Shown one piece after another: positions 12,924 through 13,406 of a stretch of DNA of 13,406 nucleotides. The stretch spans positions 1-13,406 of the forward strand of contig CADAFA010000043.1 in NCBI GenBank assembly GCA_902787065.1, given 5' to 3'. A program made the position numbers and the translations under genes. The notes under the pieces were generated by a model. It did no database searches and was not told the origin of the DNA. It saw only the letters and a program-made list of their open reading frames with translations. Source of the stretch: an uncultured Elusimicrobium sp. (GTDB taxonomy: Bacteria; Elusimicrobiota; Elusimicrobia; Elusimicrobiales; Elusimicrobiaceae). Position 1 is the first letter of the stretch; each line of letters begins with the position of its first letter.

Positions 12924-13403
12924 ATGAAACTATCCGAACACGAAAAGTTTTTACAAATGGCCATAGAATTAGCGGCTAAAAGCGCAAGAAACGGTAAAGG
13001 CGGCCCTTTCGGGGCGGTTATTGTTAAAGACGGTAAAGTGCTTGCAAAAGCGCATAATACCGTTACAAGTTCTGACGATCCAACCGCTCATGCGGAAGTC
13101 AATGCCATACGCAAAGCGTGCAAAAAATTAAAAGATTTTCAACTTAACGGTTGCATTATTTATGCAAGCGCAGAGCCATGCCCTATGTGCCTTGGCGCAA
13201 TTTATTGGGCGCGCCCGAAAGCGCTTTATTATGCGGCGGAAAAGAAAATTGCCGCGCGCGCCGGCTTTGACGACAGTTTTATTTACAAAGAAATTGCTTT
13301 AAGCGAAAATAAGCGCAAAATAAAGACGCATCATCTAGCTTTAAAAGATGCACCCAAACCGTTTAAAATTTGGGTAAATAAGAAAGATAAAGTGGAGTAT
13401 TAG
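12924..13403 (+). CDS. guaD: Guanine deaminase, cytidine-deaminase fold
   Basis: A 159-residue zinc deaminase. The zinc and catalytic residues are H56 and E58 (THAE-type motif in DPTAHAEVNAIRKAC) and C86 and C89 (EPCPMCLGAIYWARP). The C-terminal AGFDDSFIYKEI and the ending KVEY closely follow the small bacterial guanine deaminase known from Bacillus subtilis GuaD, which swaps its C-terminal segment between subunits; TadA tRNA deaminases lack these elements. It converts guanine to xanthine plus ammonia. The ATG follows the nadB stop with no gap, with GGGAGG at 12913-12918. Translation ends in tandem stops TAG TAA. Adjacent nadB suggests only shared expression, not one pathway. Confidence 0.92.
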   Translation: MKLSEHEKFLQMAIELAAKSARNGKGGPFGAVIVKDGKVLAKAHNTVTSSDDPTAHAEVNAIRKACKKLKDFQLNGCIIYASAEPCPMCLGAIYWARPKALYYAAEKKIAARAGFDDSFIYKEIALSENKRKIKTHHLALKDAPKPFKIWVNKKDKVEY

Positions 13404-13406
13404 TAA

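Noticed and set aside
12924..13403. tRNA-specific adenosine deaminase (TadA)
   Set aside because: The zinc motif is shared, but DDSFIYKE and the C-terminal ending match the small guanine deaminase GuaD rather than TadA.
1..13406. CRISPR array, tRNA or rRNA genes, insertion sequences
   Set aside because: No regularly spaced direct repeats, no tRNA-like cloverleaf, and no transposase or flanking duplications were seen on either strand.

Overview
The window is one compact, AT-rich, bacterial chromosomal segment (GC in the mid to upper 30s percent by eye). It most resembles Elusimicrobiota, for example a gut Elusimicrobium-like lineage: a didermic (Tol system, LolA-like protein), low-GC, densely packed genome carrying a typical single pilin gene inserted among housekeeping genes. 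The assignment rests on general look and gene mix, not on a marker gene, so treat it as a moderate-confidence guess.

Layout. (1) Positions 2-6438, plus strand: a tight envelope operon with start/stop overlaps of TAATG or ATGA type or gaps of at most 8 nt: ftsK C-terminal part (cut by the window edge), LolA-like periplasmic protein, pgsA, pgpA-like phosphatase, tolQ/exbB, tolR/exbD, TolA/TonB-like protein, a three-helix membrane protein of unknown function, and an extended-SDR epimerase. These genes cover chromosome segregation, two consecutive steps of phosphatidylglycerol synthesis and a proton-driven envelope motor. (2) Positions 6439-7715, minus strand: a type IV pilin-like protein and an Xre/S24 (CI/LexA-like) regulator whose S24 nucleophile serine appears replaced by threonine. 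(3) Positions 7716-8770: a regulated cassette. Two back-to-back consensus-like promoters diverge from the intergenic region. The rightward one has its -10 inside a perfect 7-2-7 palindrome, the likely operator. It drives a ~180-nt leader that can fold extensively (long-range stem, several hairpins, a possible pseudoknot) and two small genes of unknown function, closed by a strong intrinsic terminator. (4) Positions 8792-13403, plus strand: a new operon starting from an extended -10 promoter so close to the ATG that the mRNA is probably leaderless: secreted TPR protein, ksgA/rsmA, nadB (L-aspartate oxidase), guaD (guanine deaminase).

The housekeeping blocks are ordinary. The part worth a second look is the 7.0-8.8 kb cassette: an S24-type repressor, its probable operator, a structured leader and two orphan genes form a self-contained switch, bordered by a pilin gene whose upstream region carries a 17-base homopolymer. 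No rRNA, tRNA, insertion sequence or CRISPR array was seen.
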